Positions 34,931 through 45,116 of a DNA stretch of 64,000 bases are shown one piece after another (the first letter of the stretch is position 1; each line of letters opens with the position of its first letter). Source of the DNA: Angiostrongylus vasorum (lineage: Eukaryota; Nematoda; Chromadorea; Rhabditida; Metastrongylidae); NCBI GenBank assembly GCA_018806985.1, contig JADANN010000417.1, forward strand, positions 620,001 through 684,000, given 5' to 3'. Below the pieces are notes generated by a model. That model had not been told where the DNA came from, made no database searches, and saw nothing but the letters and a program-made list of their open reading frames with translations. The position numbers and the translations under genes are program-made.

Positions 34931-35365
34931 AGCATTAAATTCGGAGCATAACCCCACCTTCTGGTCTGACCCGAGTGGTTTCTGCTTCGCAGCCATTGGA
35001 AGTAGCTATTTTTAGTGGCAAGTTCAGCAATTCCTTCCTTTTCTCTTCTCCTGTGTGCACATTTTTAGGTTCTGTACGACTTTTTGATAAGTGCTTTTTT
35101 TACGTGTGAAGAACGAGAGGTGAGGTAGCAAAGGCTCTGGGAAGCACAAGTCGGCACTGAACTCAGTTAAGCTGAGGCTGTAGTCAATCACAATGTTATC
35201 CTTTTATTTTCTGCCTACTATAATTTTTTCACGGAAGGGTATGATGTGATGCTGATCAATCCCGCTGAAGGATGATTACTGATGACAGCGTTAAGTGAAA
35301 AACCACCTGAGAGAAACGAAATGGCCTCCGATGTGCAGTGTGTAATATGCGAGTCCCCCGGAAAG
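34612..35365 (-). repeat. right arm of the large palindrome
   Basis: Inverted partner of 32968-33722; ends near GCGAGTCCCCCGG within a SINE-B-type core. Arms of about 755 bases are separated by about 890 bases. Confidence 0.8.
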
Positions 35366-35490
35366 GGTATTCGTTGTTCGATCTGGCCCGGGGTCCAAGT
35401 ATTGCGAATATCTTAACATCGTTGTGGTTGTATTTCACATCATACCCTGCCGTGAAAAATTATAGCAGGCAGAAAATAAAAAGGTTAACA
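35150..35490 (+). repeat. SINE-B copy and rearranged pieces
   Basis: Reversed left part (CTCAGTTAAGCTGAGGCTGT) is followed in the plus direction by TGATCAATCCCGCTGAAGGA, GAGTCCCCCGGAAAGGGTAT, GTTCGATCTGGCCCGGGGTC, GCGAATATCTTAAC, and ends TAGCAGGCAGAAAATAAAAA. Confidence 0.7.
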
Positions 35491-35649
35491 CGGTGAGCAG
35501 TTTTTAACGATGTGCTATTCATTTAGATAGGAAATCTTCATTAGCAGTATAGATAAATCGCTGAATTATGTGGATAGCATATATTCAGAGGTGAAGTTAT
35601 GGATAGCGGCAGCGAGAAGTCGTGGAATGATGTTGTATGGATAACGCTG

Positions 35650-35710
35650 CATGAAATACGTCCAGGTTCTGGAGAAGGCGAAGTCGGCGGAACGCCAGCA
35701 TCGAAGCAAC
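35650..35710 (+). repeat. degenerate hammerhead-like PLE end
   Basis: GTTCTGGAGAAGGCGAAGTC followed by GGCGGAACGCCAGC resembles the window's hammerhead motif but has a broken core (CTGGAGA, GGAAC). Confidence 0.35.
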
Positions 35711-35829
35711 CAGCAACTGCTACCAGCCAAACCTCAACCTAACAAAGGCAGTTCTGCAGAATCACAGTGATACCCACTCAGCCAAGCACCTCCGCAATTT
35801 CTGACAAGGGAAAAACTTAAAATATTGAG

Positions 35830-36060
35830 AATTAGATTTCAACCACTGTGAGGCTAAGATATTTGGAAAACTTGGTGCTCAGGCCAGATTCGAACCTGTG
35901 ATTACAATTTCTGAGAACTCACATGTTAGCCAGTGCAATACTGAGGTCCTTGCTTCGCTTTTCTCTAAGCGAGTTTTCTACCTGATGGTGCCATCATCAA
36001 TCAAGTCGTACTCTGGCGTGGCAAATAATAACAGGCAGGAAATAAAAAGTTGCGAAACAT
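35830..36060 (-). repeat. SINE-B copy
   Basis: Plus-strand reading AAGATATTTGGAAAACTTGG, CCAGATTCGAACCTGTGATT, and the reverse tail TGGCAAATAATAACAGGCAG. Confidence 0.7.
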
Positions 36061-36064
36061 AACC

Positions 36065-36470
36065 ATAATGATACTAAGATATTTGCAGAGTTCCGGACCG
36101 CTGGTGTCTGTGATGGGGACCAAACACGCTATTATACTTTCTAAGGGGCTAACGTGGCCACTACCAACCCCAAAAAAGTTGTGATTTCGACGAAAGCCTC
36201 AGCTTAATTGGGTTTAATGCCAATTTGTGTTTCTCAGATCATTCCCCTTGATGGGTGATTGTTGATGGCACGATTAGGTAGACATCTGGCTAAGAGAAAG
36301 CTAAAGCAAGGGCATAAGTGGAGCAGTGGGTAATAGGTGAGCCCCCGGAAAGGGTAATGCTATGTTCGAATCTGGTCTGTGGTCCAGGTTTTGCAAATAT
36401 ATCAGCCTTATAGTGTATTTCACATCGTATTCTTCCGTGGAAAATAGAGATAAGGAGTAAATTTAAAGTC
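36065..36470. repeat. two SINE-B pieces in opposite orientation
   Basis: A minus-strand core (AGAGTTCCGGACCGCTGGTG, about 36065-36165) is followed by a plus-strand full copy (36175-36470) with GAAAGCCTCAGCTTAATTGG, GTGAGCCCCCGGAAAGGGTA, TGTTCGAATCTGGTCTGTGG, TGCAAATATATCAGCC. Confidence 0.7.
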
Positions 36471-36609
36471 GAATAACTGAATATCAATCGCGTGGAAAAT
36501 CGCATCTCTACGATTGGCACCGCTTTTTACGTCTCTTCCACTTAATGAGGGTAGCGAACTATAAAAAGTTCACGCTAGTGAGGAAACTGCGTGTTTCAGG
36601 TCAATAAGT

Positions 36610-36840
36610 CAGGCTCAGTGTGAGGTTACGCGTGATCAGAAGACACTTGAGGCTAAGATCATCATTGAGTTTCTGGGATTTATCGCGAAAAGGAACCCTG
36701 AAAGGGCAATCGCGGGCTCAAAGCACACTTGAGGTTCCGAGTTTTGTTCAAATCTCGGTACGCTTGTGGTTGTATTTCACACAAAACTGTGCCATGGAAA
36801 ACCAAGGGGCAGCAAATAAGAGTAAAAACATTGTAAACTC
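36610..36840 (+). repeat. diverged SINE-B copy
   Basis: Core GGAACCCTGAAAGGGCAATC, GCGGGCTCAAAGCACAC, right part CAAATCTCGGTACGCTTGTG and a CCATGGAAAACCAAGGGGCA tail. Confidence 0.5.
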
Positions 36841-36870
36841 TTGGTAACAGAGTCCTGCTCGTAAATGCAC

Positions 36871-36906
36871 GGTTCTGAGGAGGGCGAAATCGCCGAAAGG
36901 TCAGCT
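36871..36906 (+). ncRNA. hammerhead-like motif, diverged copy
   Basis: CTGAGGA core, stem II GGCG AAAT CGCC, GAAA, then GGTC; GGTT and AGCT pair as stem I. The ACGT tetramer of the consensus is AGGT here, so stem III is weakened. Confidence 0.4.
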
Positions 36907-37779
36907 ATGGGCCAACAACGACAAGAACAACAACAACGACAACTACACCAACTACTCGCATCAGGTCAACAAGATCAGTTCATAAGAACGTTGTGAACTC
37001 TATCCCTAGTTTTGAATCTGTGCTATAGTTTAATGAAGTTCATTGGCGCTGTGCAGGAACTTCTTAATTATCCTGCGTTTCTATGGCCGCTTTCACGCCG
37101 ATTGTAAGGACATATTTGTATCTTGAATTACCGTGCTAAATTAGTGAGTTCAATCCCTGTGTGATCTATCGCTCTGAAACTTCCTTAGGACTCTTTTTGA
37201 CTGCATTGCTTCCTTTCGTCCAATATTTTGTTAGTCGTTAAGGATAACTCCTCTGAAAAAGCAGTACATAACAATCAATTTGTCACAGGAAACTAATGAA
37301 GAGTCGAACTAGTGTATTGATAAAGTCGTAAGGTAGATTATTCCTACACTGAGTGCAGATTTTCTCGGTGGTGTATGCTGTTCTTTGATTAACTGATTCT
37401 TCATCAACGCATATCGGACTTCAGAAGGGAGTGCCACTAGAAGAAATAATGGTCTACCCACAACATGATCGATTTGTCGACTGTATACGATTAACAAGTT
37501 TGAGAAAATGCCTCTAGTTAATGTTTGAAAACGTCCTAGGGTTTTTACAGCGCGCCTAGCTTCATGTTAGCTTGCAAATAGAATGGTTTCTGGAAGCAAA
37601 CGTCTTCATGACTCTTGAGCCATCAGCTTTTTAGTACACTTGTATACTTAGTAAATAATAAGCCATACTTCCAAAAAATTTGCGAAATGGACAAAAGAAA
37701 AGTCCTTCATGTTGGATTCAGGGCGTCGTTTCATTGGTTCTCCAAAACTGTCCAAAAACTTTCCAGTTAAACTGAAGCT

Positions 37780-38050
37780 GCAGTCGAAACCAAAGTGGTT
37801 TACCCTTACTTGACTTCAATGGGTTCAAAGCCGTTTTGTGTCTACCAGATTATTGCCGATGACTGGTGATTGCTGAAAGCATCATTGGAGTAGTAAACTG
37901 ATTAACAGAAAGGCAAAGCAATGGCCTCCATTGGTGCTGTGGATAACACGTAATCCCTAGGTAAAGGTAATAGCTGGTTCGAATTGCAACTGAGGTCCCG
38001 AGTTATGCTCATGTCCCAGTATCCTTGTGCCCATAATAAACTTACTTTTC
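37780..38050 (+). repeat. diverged SINE-B copy
   Basis: Shows CTTGACTTCAATGGGTTCAA, GCCGATGACTGGTGATTGCT, ATCCCTAGGTAAAGGTAATA, GCTGGTTCGAATTGCAACTG. Confidence 0.65.
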
Positions 38051-38336
38051 TGAGATGACGTCAGTATCGCCTTAAAAGGCAAGGTCCAAGAAAGTGATAC
38101 AATCTCACCTAAAACGAAAACGTCATCAAAGTATATGCTGACCCCTAACCAACTACGCCGTCTTTACGTGGATAATGATAATTTTCTTGTAACATTAAAC
38201 ATTGAAAAACAAGAAGAACGAATACTCCCGATCTAGTCACCCATGTGGAAAGTTGGGTCTCGAATAGAATCTAGAGAAGTAACGTTCACAAGAAACTGTA
38301 TCGTTTCTGATGAGCAATTTATTTTCAAATAAACAG

Positions 38337-38856
38337 ACATCTTTGAATGCTGGCGCTATGTTATTTGGATCGGATAATCGATCGAATAAACGGATCACCC
38401 CCAAGGTGGTCAGGAGGGGGTATATGTTGGTTTAAGGTGCAGGGTGGTACTACAAGTGCAGAGAAAGAGTTGTGGTGAAACAGAATACATCCAACTTTCT
38501 GTGGGCACCCTCAGTTTTGACGCTTTCAGTTTATAGGAAGTTTTGAACCTGTTTGAGCAGAATGACCGAGCCCATCAGCTAAATATTGTTGTAATGTTAC
38601 AAATATCTTGTCCGAAGGCTACTTATTTCAGTCAACTCGTTGATTTACGCTCGTCGAATAACTTAGCTTTAAGAGAAAATCTATTGCGGAAAAGCTTAAT
38701 GGAATTATCAAGAACGGACTCTTCTTATCAAATTGCAGTCGAACGGTTGTTCAGCTAATCGCAAGTTTCGCTGGTCCAAACGGCAATCGCAACGTCTCGG
38801 TAGAAGCAATGGTGCAAACAGCAGCAAACAGCAGCAAACCTATCTCCGATCCATAG
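38337..38856 (+). CDS. unrecognised protein, C-terminal exons, with one probable frame break
   Basis: Two exons joined in phase 0: 38337-38405 (TSLNAGAMLFGSDNRSNKRI to TPK) and 38537 onward (EVLNLFEQNDRAHQLNIVVM, SQLVDLRSSNNLALRENLLR, SSYQIAVE). The literal frame stops at TAA 38756-38758. The neighbouring frame from 38743 reads TVVQLIASFAGPNGNRNVSV, EAMVQTAANSSKPISDP and stops at TAG 38854-38856. One A missing from GAACGG at 38741-38746 would link them as VETVVQLIASF. The sequence is helical and acidic/basic mixed with no motif I can name. Upstream exons were not found past the SINE-rich 35-38 kb. Confidence is in the exons, not in a function. Confidence 0.55.
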
Positions 38857-40690
38857 GCGTTGGTGACTGCTTGTGGTGGAGAGTTCTGGGGTCTTTCACT
38901 CGCGACTACTTTAAGATCTCAAGGAAAATCACGTTTGACCAGTAATTAACATACCAATGATAAAAATAAGATTATTAATCTCGAACCGACTTCGCATCAA
39001 AACCCGACCTTGGTTGGAGCCGGTTAAAAAAGCAGAGAAACGAACTGACGATCTACCGGAAACCTATGACATGTAAGGATCGTCTATCTAGTGGAAGTAG
39101 TTAAATTATTAGGACAAGATGGAGTTGTCGGTCCAAGTTTGAATAATCTGAACTCTTCCTCTTAGAAAGTTCGCTCGTGAGCAAAGTTTTCAGAAGTTTT
39201 CGCAAATTGCTGTGCTCACGTAATTGCTTTAATCACCACCTTCACAGCGAGACGCCAAGCTCAGCAGAAAGCAGTCGGTTTAACAAACAAAGCGCTTTTT
39301 AGACTTTTCGCTCTCTTTCATTTTTTTCATACCGTGAGCTTTTCAACAAGTGTTTTTTCTCAAAGAAATACTTTGAATTTGCAGAGAAAGGTGCATTTTT
39401 GGTAACACTTTGTATTACTAAGATGGTATCCTTTCTTGCAAATTTTCTTCGTGCCTGAATGAAATGCTTCAAGGCTGTGTTGTTTCATTCATTTCTTTAA
39501 GACAAGCTTAGTTTCTCCTTTAAAAAATTCAAAATTTGCGTGGTATCTTCTAACAAAAAGAAAAGGTCCTCTGGAGAAAATTCCATGAATGCTTGGATTT
39601 TCTTTGGAATCGACTTCAAATGTGTTTATGTAAGACTGCTACACCTTGAAAAAATCATTAATTAATGAAGTGCAAATGTTTTCTGTGGCAACTTTGCAAA
39701 TCTCTTAAGTATTATTGTAGCTAAGCTTACTTGCAGAGAGGATACCGTATTTATTTCCTTGTGGCCTTATTCTACCGAAACATGAATGGAGAAGACTTGG
39801 CAAACATCATTCATACATTAGGGATATAAGTAGCCATTAAAATTTGCCAGGTGGAGGTCAAATTTTTGGTCGGTTAACCACCTGTTGTTTATGATTATAT
39901 TGGACTCGTTTGAGACCCACTCCTAACCAGCATTAGGTTTATTCGCGCGGCGAACGTATTTGAGTTAAATGGTCAGCCTACTGGTGCTCTCTTCTGAAGT
40001 CACGTCCTACAGATTTTGTTCCAGATTACGTGGTCCAGTTATTAGTGCAACTTAGGCAAACGATACAACATTCGCCCGTGTGGGTGGCACAATCCATAAA
40101 GGTAGCTCTGGTTTTCTGTCCATGGCGAACTAGATGATTATGGCTTCTCTTAGAGCGTAGGCGACCCTCGAAATTTTCCATTACTTGCCAAGTGTTCGTA
40201 TTTGCTGAGAATGTACGTTATAAAATTCTATATGACTTTATAACTTGAATTAGTCCGTTTATCATTGTATTTTTTCAACTCAAAATGTTCTTTGTGAACT
40301 TAGTCTTTTTAGTTCTTTGCTGGTTGATCTCTTATCATTTAGAAAACGCAATGGACACAGCATTTCTTAAGTGAACATGTTTTTCAAAAACTTGTTTTTT
40401 TAGCCCTAAACATGCTTGTTTGCTACAAAGTTAAATATCTTTTGGAGAACTGGTTCTATTCCCGTGTTAAAATAGGATTTTACTGCTCGTTTTGCATGAA
40501 CATCAAAGATTTCTAATACGTCCAGTATTAATGCTGAAAATTCTTAAGAAGTGTTTCTCCCGATGCCATTAAGAGTTTAGTTTTGTGATTTAAGGCCGAT
40601 TGACTAGCACTTTCCTTACAAATGCCACCGTATCCTTGCATGAATGTGTTTACGTCTATGCAGTTTGAAATCCTGTGTGTTGATTTGTTC
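38857..40690. other. intergenic, AT-rich, nothing recognised
   Basis: No credible exon, RNA gene or window repeat seen. Confidence 0.5.
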
Positions 40691-40692
40691 AG

Positions 40693-40886
40693 AAACCTGC
40701 AAGCAACTGGCTAGAAAGTGCATAGAAGGCGATCTGGTGTCGTCTTCGGGCAATAAAAACAAACCTCTTTCCTTGAAGACCTCGACAGTCTGCCCACTTC
40801 TTCACACGAGAGCGCTGCCAGTTGTGGGCCCTGTCACTGAAAAACAACAAGGAAGTGTAATAAAGGCACTTCTTCACCAAGTGTGA
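40693..40886 (+). CDS. possible terminal exon of an unrecognised gene
   Basis: After an acceptor-like tgatttgttcag a 64-codon frame reads TCKQLARKCIEGDLVSSSGN, KNKPLSLKTSTVCPLLHTRA, LPVVGPVTEKQQGSVIKALL and stops at 40884-40886. No family is recognised and no partner exon was found, so chance cannot be excluded. Confidence 0.25.
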
Positions 40887-41486
40887 TCATTTAGGTCTCC
40901 AACAGAAATCACTGAGTAGCTTTGACGTTGAGGTGAATGAAGGCTTACCTTTTCTATTCCGATCTTTTAACGAGATTATACATGGTCATGTTGATTTGGG
41001 CTAAAAAACGGGAAGTCGTTCCTTAATATTTTCACTGACTTCATGAACTAAGCGACTGATTGTTCCGCTTAATTTTTGGCTCTCTTAGCAACATCATTTC
41101 TTTAGGAAATGCCTTTGCGGCCTAAATTCCGGAACTGATTAATTTGAAAAAGGAAAGATAAGGAGCGTTCACAAGTAGCACACCCCTTATGTGTGTGTCG
41201 TAGCGGCTGGCTAGCGAGCACATAACGTACCGACGGCTCTGCACATTTCTTATTCATTAGTTTTCTTCTCGATTAAGTCCATAGTATGTTCCGAATTCTT
41301 CACTTTTCCACGCACCATTGTATAGTCCACAAATTTTTTGGTAACTGCGAACAGCTCCAGAAGACGTTGGCCACACATGGCTGCCACAGAGGGGTTTGGC
41401 AATAAAAAATACGTTTTATATTGTTAGTTCATTGATATTCGACTTAATATCTCGAAAATTTTTCATGTTTGGATTCATTCTCTATT

Positions 41487-41800
41487 TCAGTTATGTCTAA
41501 GTGCAAGGGAGTAAGACCATTTGGAAGAAGTACTATTTCCACAGCCGAACTTCATTAAAATTACTTGCACAACTGGATGATCGAAATTCATGAAATCGTC
41601 GAATGCAGCTGGCTGATGCGAGGCATGCACAAATCCGCGTGTAGTCTCTCTTGAAGGCGCTTGAAACAGAATATCGTTTAAGCGCTTTGTGAGTAGGTTG
41701 TAACGTTTGCGACGTGGAGGTGGTGTCAACGTATGTCTCGGCTACACACCACAATCCTGCGAAGAAAATGCAGGTCTTCTGTCACTCTTTACAACCTCCA
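41487..41800 (-). mobile_element. RTE LINE remnant
   Basis: Minus-strand frames contain CVAETYVDTTSTSQTLQPTH and KALKRYS, a decayed version of the RTE tail [20 protein letters not shown]. About 300 bases only. Confidence 0.55.
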
Positions 41801-42354
41801 CAAAGAAAGTGAGCCAATAGAGTGAGACAGTATTTCTTTAAAACTATCGAACAGTGAACTGCAGGTTATAGTGATGATTTTTGATGAGGATTAAGCTGAA
41901 ACACGTGTTAGTAGAAAATTTCTATGCCACCCTTGTTTAGCTGATAATATCGTCATCTTCTCATGAATATCACTGAGTCATAGAAGAAGATCCCAGCGAA
42001 GTGAGAAAAAGGACAGAAATGCGAATAAATCGGAACGATCGGGAACGGTTCGTGATTTTGTTGATCAATCAGTGGTCACCTTCGACATGCTTTTAGGCCG
42101 TCTGTCATGGTAGGAAGAGCTGATACCGTGGAGAAGTACGATGGAATGATGTAAAATTGTACTTTCCTTTGAAGCGATCACCTAAAAAATTGTGCCAAGA
42201 TGAATGCGGCTCACATCATTCATGTGCTCGCAGTTGGAACCAACTTAAAGATGTCAAAACAATGATCCTCGCATTCGTCACCACTCTTATACGGCCAAAC
42301 TACCATTCATGTACTTGCGAAGACCCTCCAAACATCTAGGTATTTGTGACAAAG

Positions 42355-42540
42355 CTCTACTCTGATTACAACCACAATGATGTTGAGGTATTTGCGAAAC
42401 TCCGGACGGCAGGTGTCTGCGGTGGGGAACGAACGAGCTATTACCCTTTCAGAGGGCTAACGTGTTCGCCACCACATCACCATGCGGGTCTTTCGTTTAG
42501 CCTGTCTCTCAGCTAGTTCTACTGTGAATGTGATACTTTC
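42355..42540 (-). repeat. SINE-B copy
   Basis: Plus-strand reading ACTCCGGACGGCAGGTGTCT, GGGGAACGAACGAGCTATTA, CCACCACATCACCATGCGGG, CTCAGCTAGTTCTACTG. Confidence 0.85.
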
Positions 42541-43410
42541 CTGCTCTCATTTCCCTTTTTTTCTTTGCTTTTCACTTTTTTGATCTCAGCTGTAGGTAGC
42601 ATCAATAAGCAACGACATTCAATATCAAGCATTCTTTTTAATTATTTGAAAAAACTAGATGCCTTTCTGGCCAACGGAGGTTGAAAAGTAACGTGAACTA
42701 AAAACTATCCAGATCAGACCTAAGTCTTTTTCTTTCATTCGTTCCGTTGACTTTGATTATGACGACAATTCAGTGGCATAATTCTCTTGCTCGGTTGGCA
42801 ATTTTTGTCCTTTGAGCTCTTTCGGTGCATAATCTTTGTTTTACATTACTTCTATAACTATTATTTTTGTCTCAGAAAAGGCTTTCCTTGAAAGCACATA
42901 CAATTCGACTTGGCTTTCCTGAATTGAATTATTTCTTGGTATTCGCCGATTCAGCACAAAACAATCTAGACAGCTTTCAGAATTGAATAACAACGAAGTT
43001 ACTTGCTTAGACGTCATCAATGAATCCTAAATGGTTGAATCCTCAGCACTCTACTTCCTCTTGGATTGGGGATCTTAACAAGTGGACTTAAAGTGCCAGT
43101 GGTTTCTGTTCAGCTAATGTGTATTACAAACAAACTACATTGCTTATTACGTGATTTGGGCGATCAAGTGGAAGGAACTGAATATATCCCAAGAAAGTTT
43201 CTGTGTATTTGTGAATAAAGGAGCAAGTTTTGGAAGGAATGTAGAGACAGTAGTGCAATTAAAGGACGATGATCACTCAACTCTGAGAGAGTTTCTGAAC
43301 TACCGACCAATCTTTGGTTGACCGGAAACAATACAGTATTTCATAGAGCATGTTCTTTCGTCTTTCATCACGCAAACAAATTCTCTCAATTCTGTTTTTC
43401 TTTGTCGTGC
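42541..43410. other. intergenic, nothing recognised
   Basis: AT-rich sequence without recognisable coding or repeat content. Confidence 0.45.
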
Positions 43411-43629
43411 ATGAAGCTTGTTGATGGACCAACGAAAGCAAATTGGTGGGTGTTAACAATCGAATTCGCCGCCGATACGCTCTGCTGCTTCGATAAGATC
43501 GCTTTCGGCATTCTTCCTGAGATGCTTGAAAAATCTGCTGTCCACGACCTACCCAAATGGTTTTTTTTTGAAGCAGTTAGATGTGAAATGAGTCGGTTTC
43601 TAACGAACTTAGTAACTCAGTGTGCGTAA
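43411..43629 (+). CDS. small open frame, unrecognised, ending at a strong donor
   Basis: ATG-initiated frame reading MKLVDGPTKANWWVLTIEFA, ADTLCCFDKIAFGILPEMLE, KSAVHDLPKW, with TAA at 43627 embedded in a consensus donor (GC|GTAAGT at 43625/43626). It may be an exon that splices in phase 2. It does not splice in frame into the 43868 gene. No family recognised. Confidence 0.25.
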   Translation: MKLVDGPTKANWWVLTIEFAADTLCCFDKIAFGILPEMLEKSAVHDLPKWFFFEAVRCEMSRFLTNLVTQCA

Positions 43630-43867
43630 GTGAAACGCTCATTGATTGCTCCTAATAATTATTAAAGGGTGTAGAATCACCAACCATGCCTACTTATTAA
43701 CGACTCTTCGTGATAAATCAAACCCTTTGCTTCACATACAATCACATAACTCAAGAATTACGGTTGCTTTCTGTCCTGTACATTATGTTTTTCTTAATTG
43801 CGTCGGATTCAATTAGACCTTTCAACCATGGAAGAATTCTATAATCTCTGTACCATAATTTTAGTGA

Positions 43868-44255
43868 ATGTCGACTATTGAAAGTTTAAAATTCGAAAAA
43901 GAAGTGGAACAGATCGAAGCCGAACTCGGCGAAGACCATCTGGTTCGGATGTTGCAGTACCTCACTTCAGATTCACAGGAAGCCAGTCAAGGTCTCATTG
44001 AACTGCACACACAGGTGAAGCCCACAGTGTTTAATTTTTTTCCACATTTTCCGGAAACTCATCTTAACATTGTTTTAAATTTGTAGGACAAAGGCAAAAT
44101 GATAGTTGCTCATGGTAGCGTCGTCCAAGTGGTATTTTTAACAAATTTCAAGTCTTTACTCATTTTTTTGTATTCAGTGTCAGGAGGTCATATCGAAATA
44201 TCCACCGACTAAGACTCATGACGCGAAAAGAAGACGGGTTCCCAACGAATATTAA
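43868..44255 (+). CDS. unrecognised 88-residue protein, three exons
   Basis: Exons 43868-44014, 44087-44128 and 44178-44255, all phase 0 with GT/AG borders, total 267 bases. The protein starts MSTIESLKFEKEVEQIEAEL, has a likely helix GEDHLVRMLQYLTSDSQEAS, a short exon DKGKMIVAHGSVVQ, and a basic end HDAKRRRVPNEY that resembles a nuclear-localisation patch. The acceptor ataattttag lies three bases before the ATG, fitting spliced-leader trans-splicing. The next same-strand gene starts about 860 bases downstream. I do not recognise a family; a small helical subunit of a complex is possible but speculative. Confidence 0.6.
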
Positions 44256-45116
44256 AAAGTATGCTACTTTAGTATATTATATTTGTAGTAAGCCTGCTGT
44301 GTTCCGTGGTGATGGGAAGAGTACGGTGACATTTAGTGATATAATTCACCTCGGCATTCAGTGATGTATTTCAAAGTTGAATTCCATCCTGGGTCCATCT
44401 GGTCATTTTCGGCGGTCTTGAAAGTATTCCAATGGAATAGCCCCTTTTTTGTTCTTTATTTCTGTTTGAGCTTCTTAATTAGTATTGCGCTACTTTTCAA
44501 ACACCTCATCTGAGCGACTTCTAAAACGATCACAACAGGAATAGGTATTTATTTACTCTTGAATTTCCTGGCCAATTAAAAATGCATCTCTACAAAAAAG
44601 CCAAGGAATACTCGGAATGGGAATATTGCATGCACGACGAGTGCTCCCTATCAGAGCACCACAACTGGAGTCGGATACGCTGGGACTGGGCAGGGTCTTC
44701 AGTGTAAGGTGCTGATTTGAACCCTCGTAGGTTTGGTCCTAATGGCCAGGAAGTGTGATAGTTTCGCATCTGAACGGCAAGATCATTTCTTTGGTTTTGA
44801 GGGGATTGTGGAAAGCATTCTAGCTGCCCAGCCCGTCGCCTCATCTGAAACGACCACATTTCAATGGAAATGCAAAAAAAAGGCTGAAACTGGGAGATTT
44901 GACGGCAGAGACTCTTCTACAGATGAATACAGAAACCCACAAATCAATACAGTTTCTCGCATTATGACTTTTGAGACTTCAGAATAACTGCAAATATTTT
45001 TCACTACGATTTTCATACTGACTAAGAAGTATTTTCTTTCTGGATCCACCAAATCTGCTTCAGTCATTTATCGGAAATACTGTATTTAATTGATTAAATC
45101 AGTCATTTGCTTTCAG

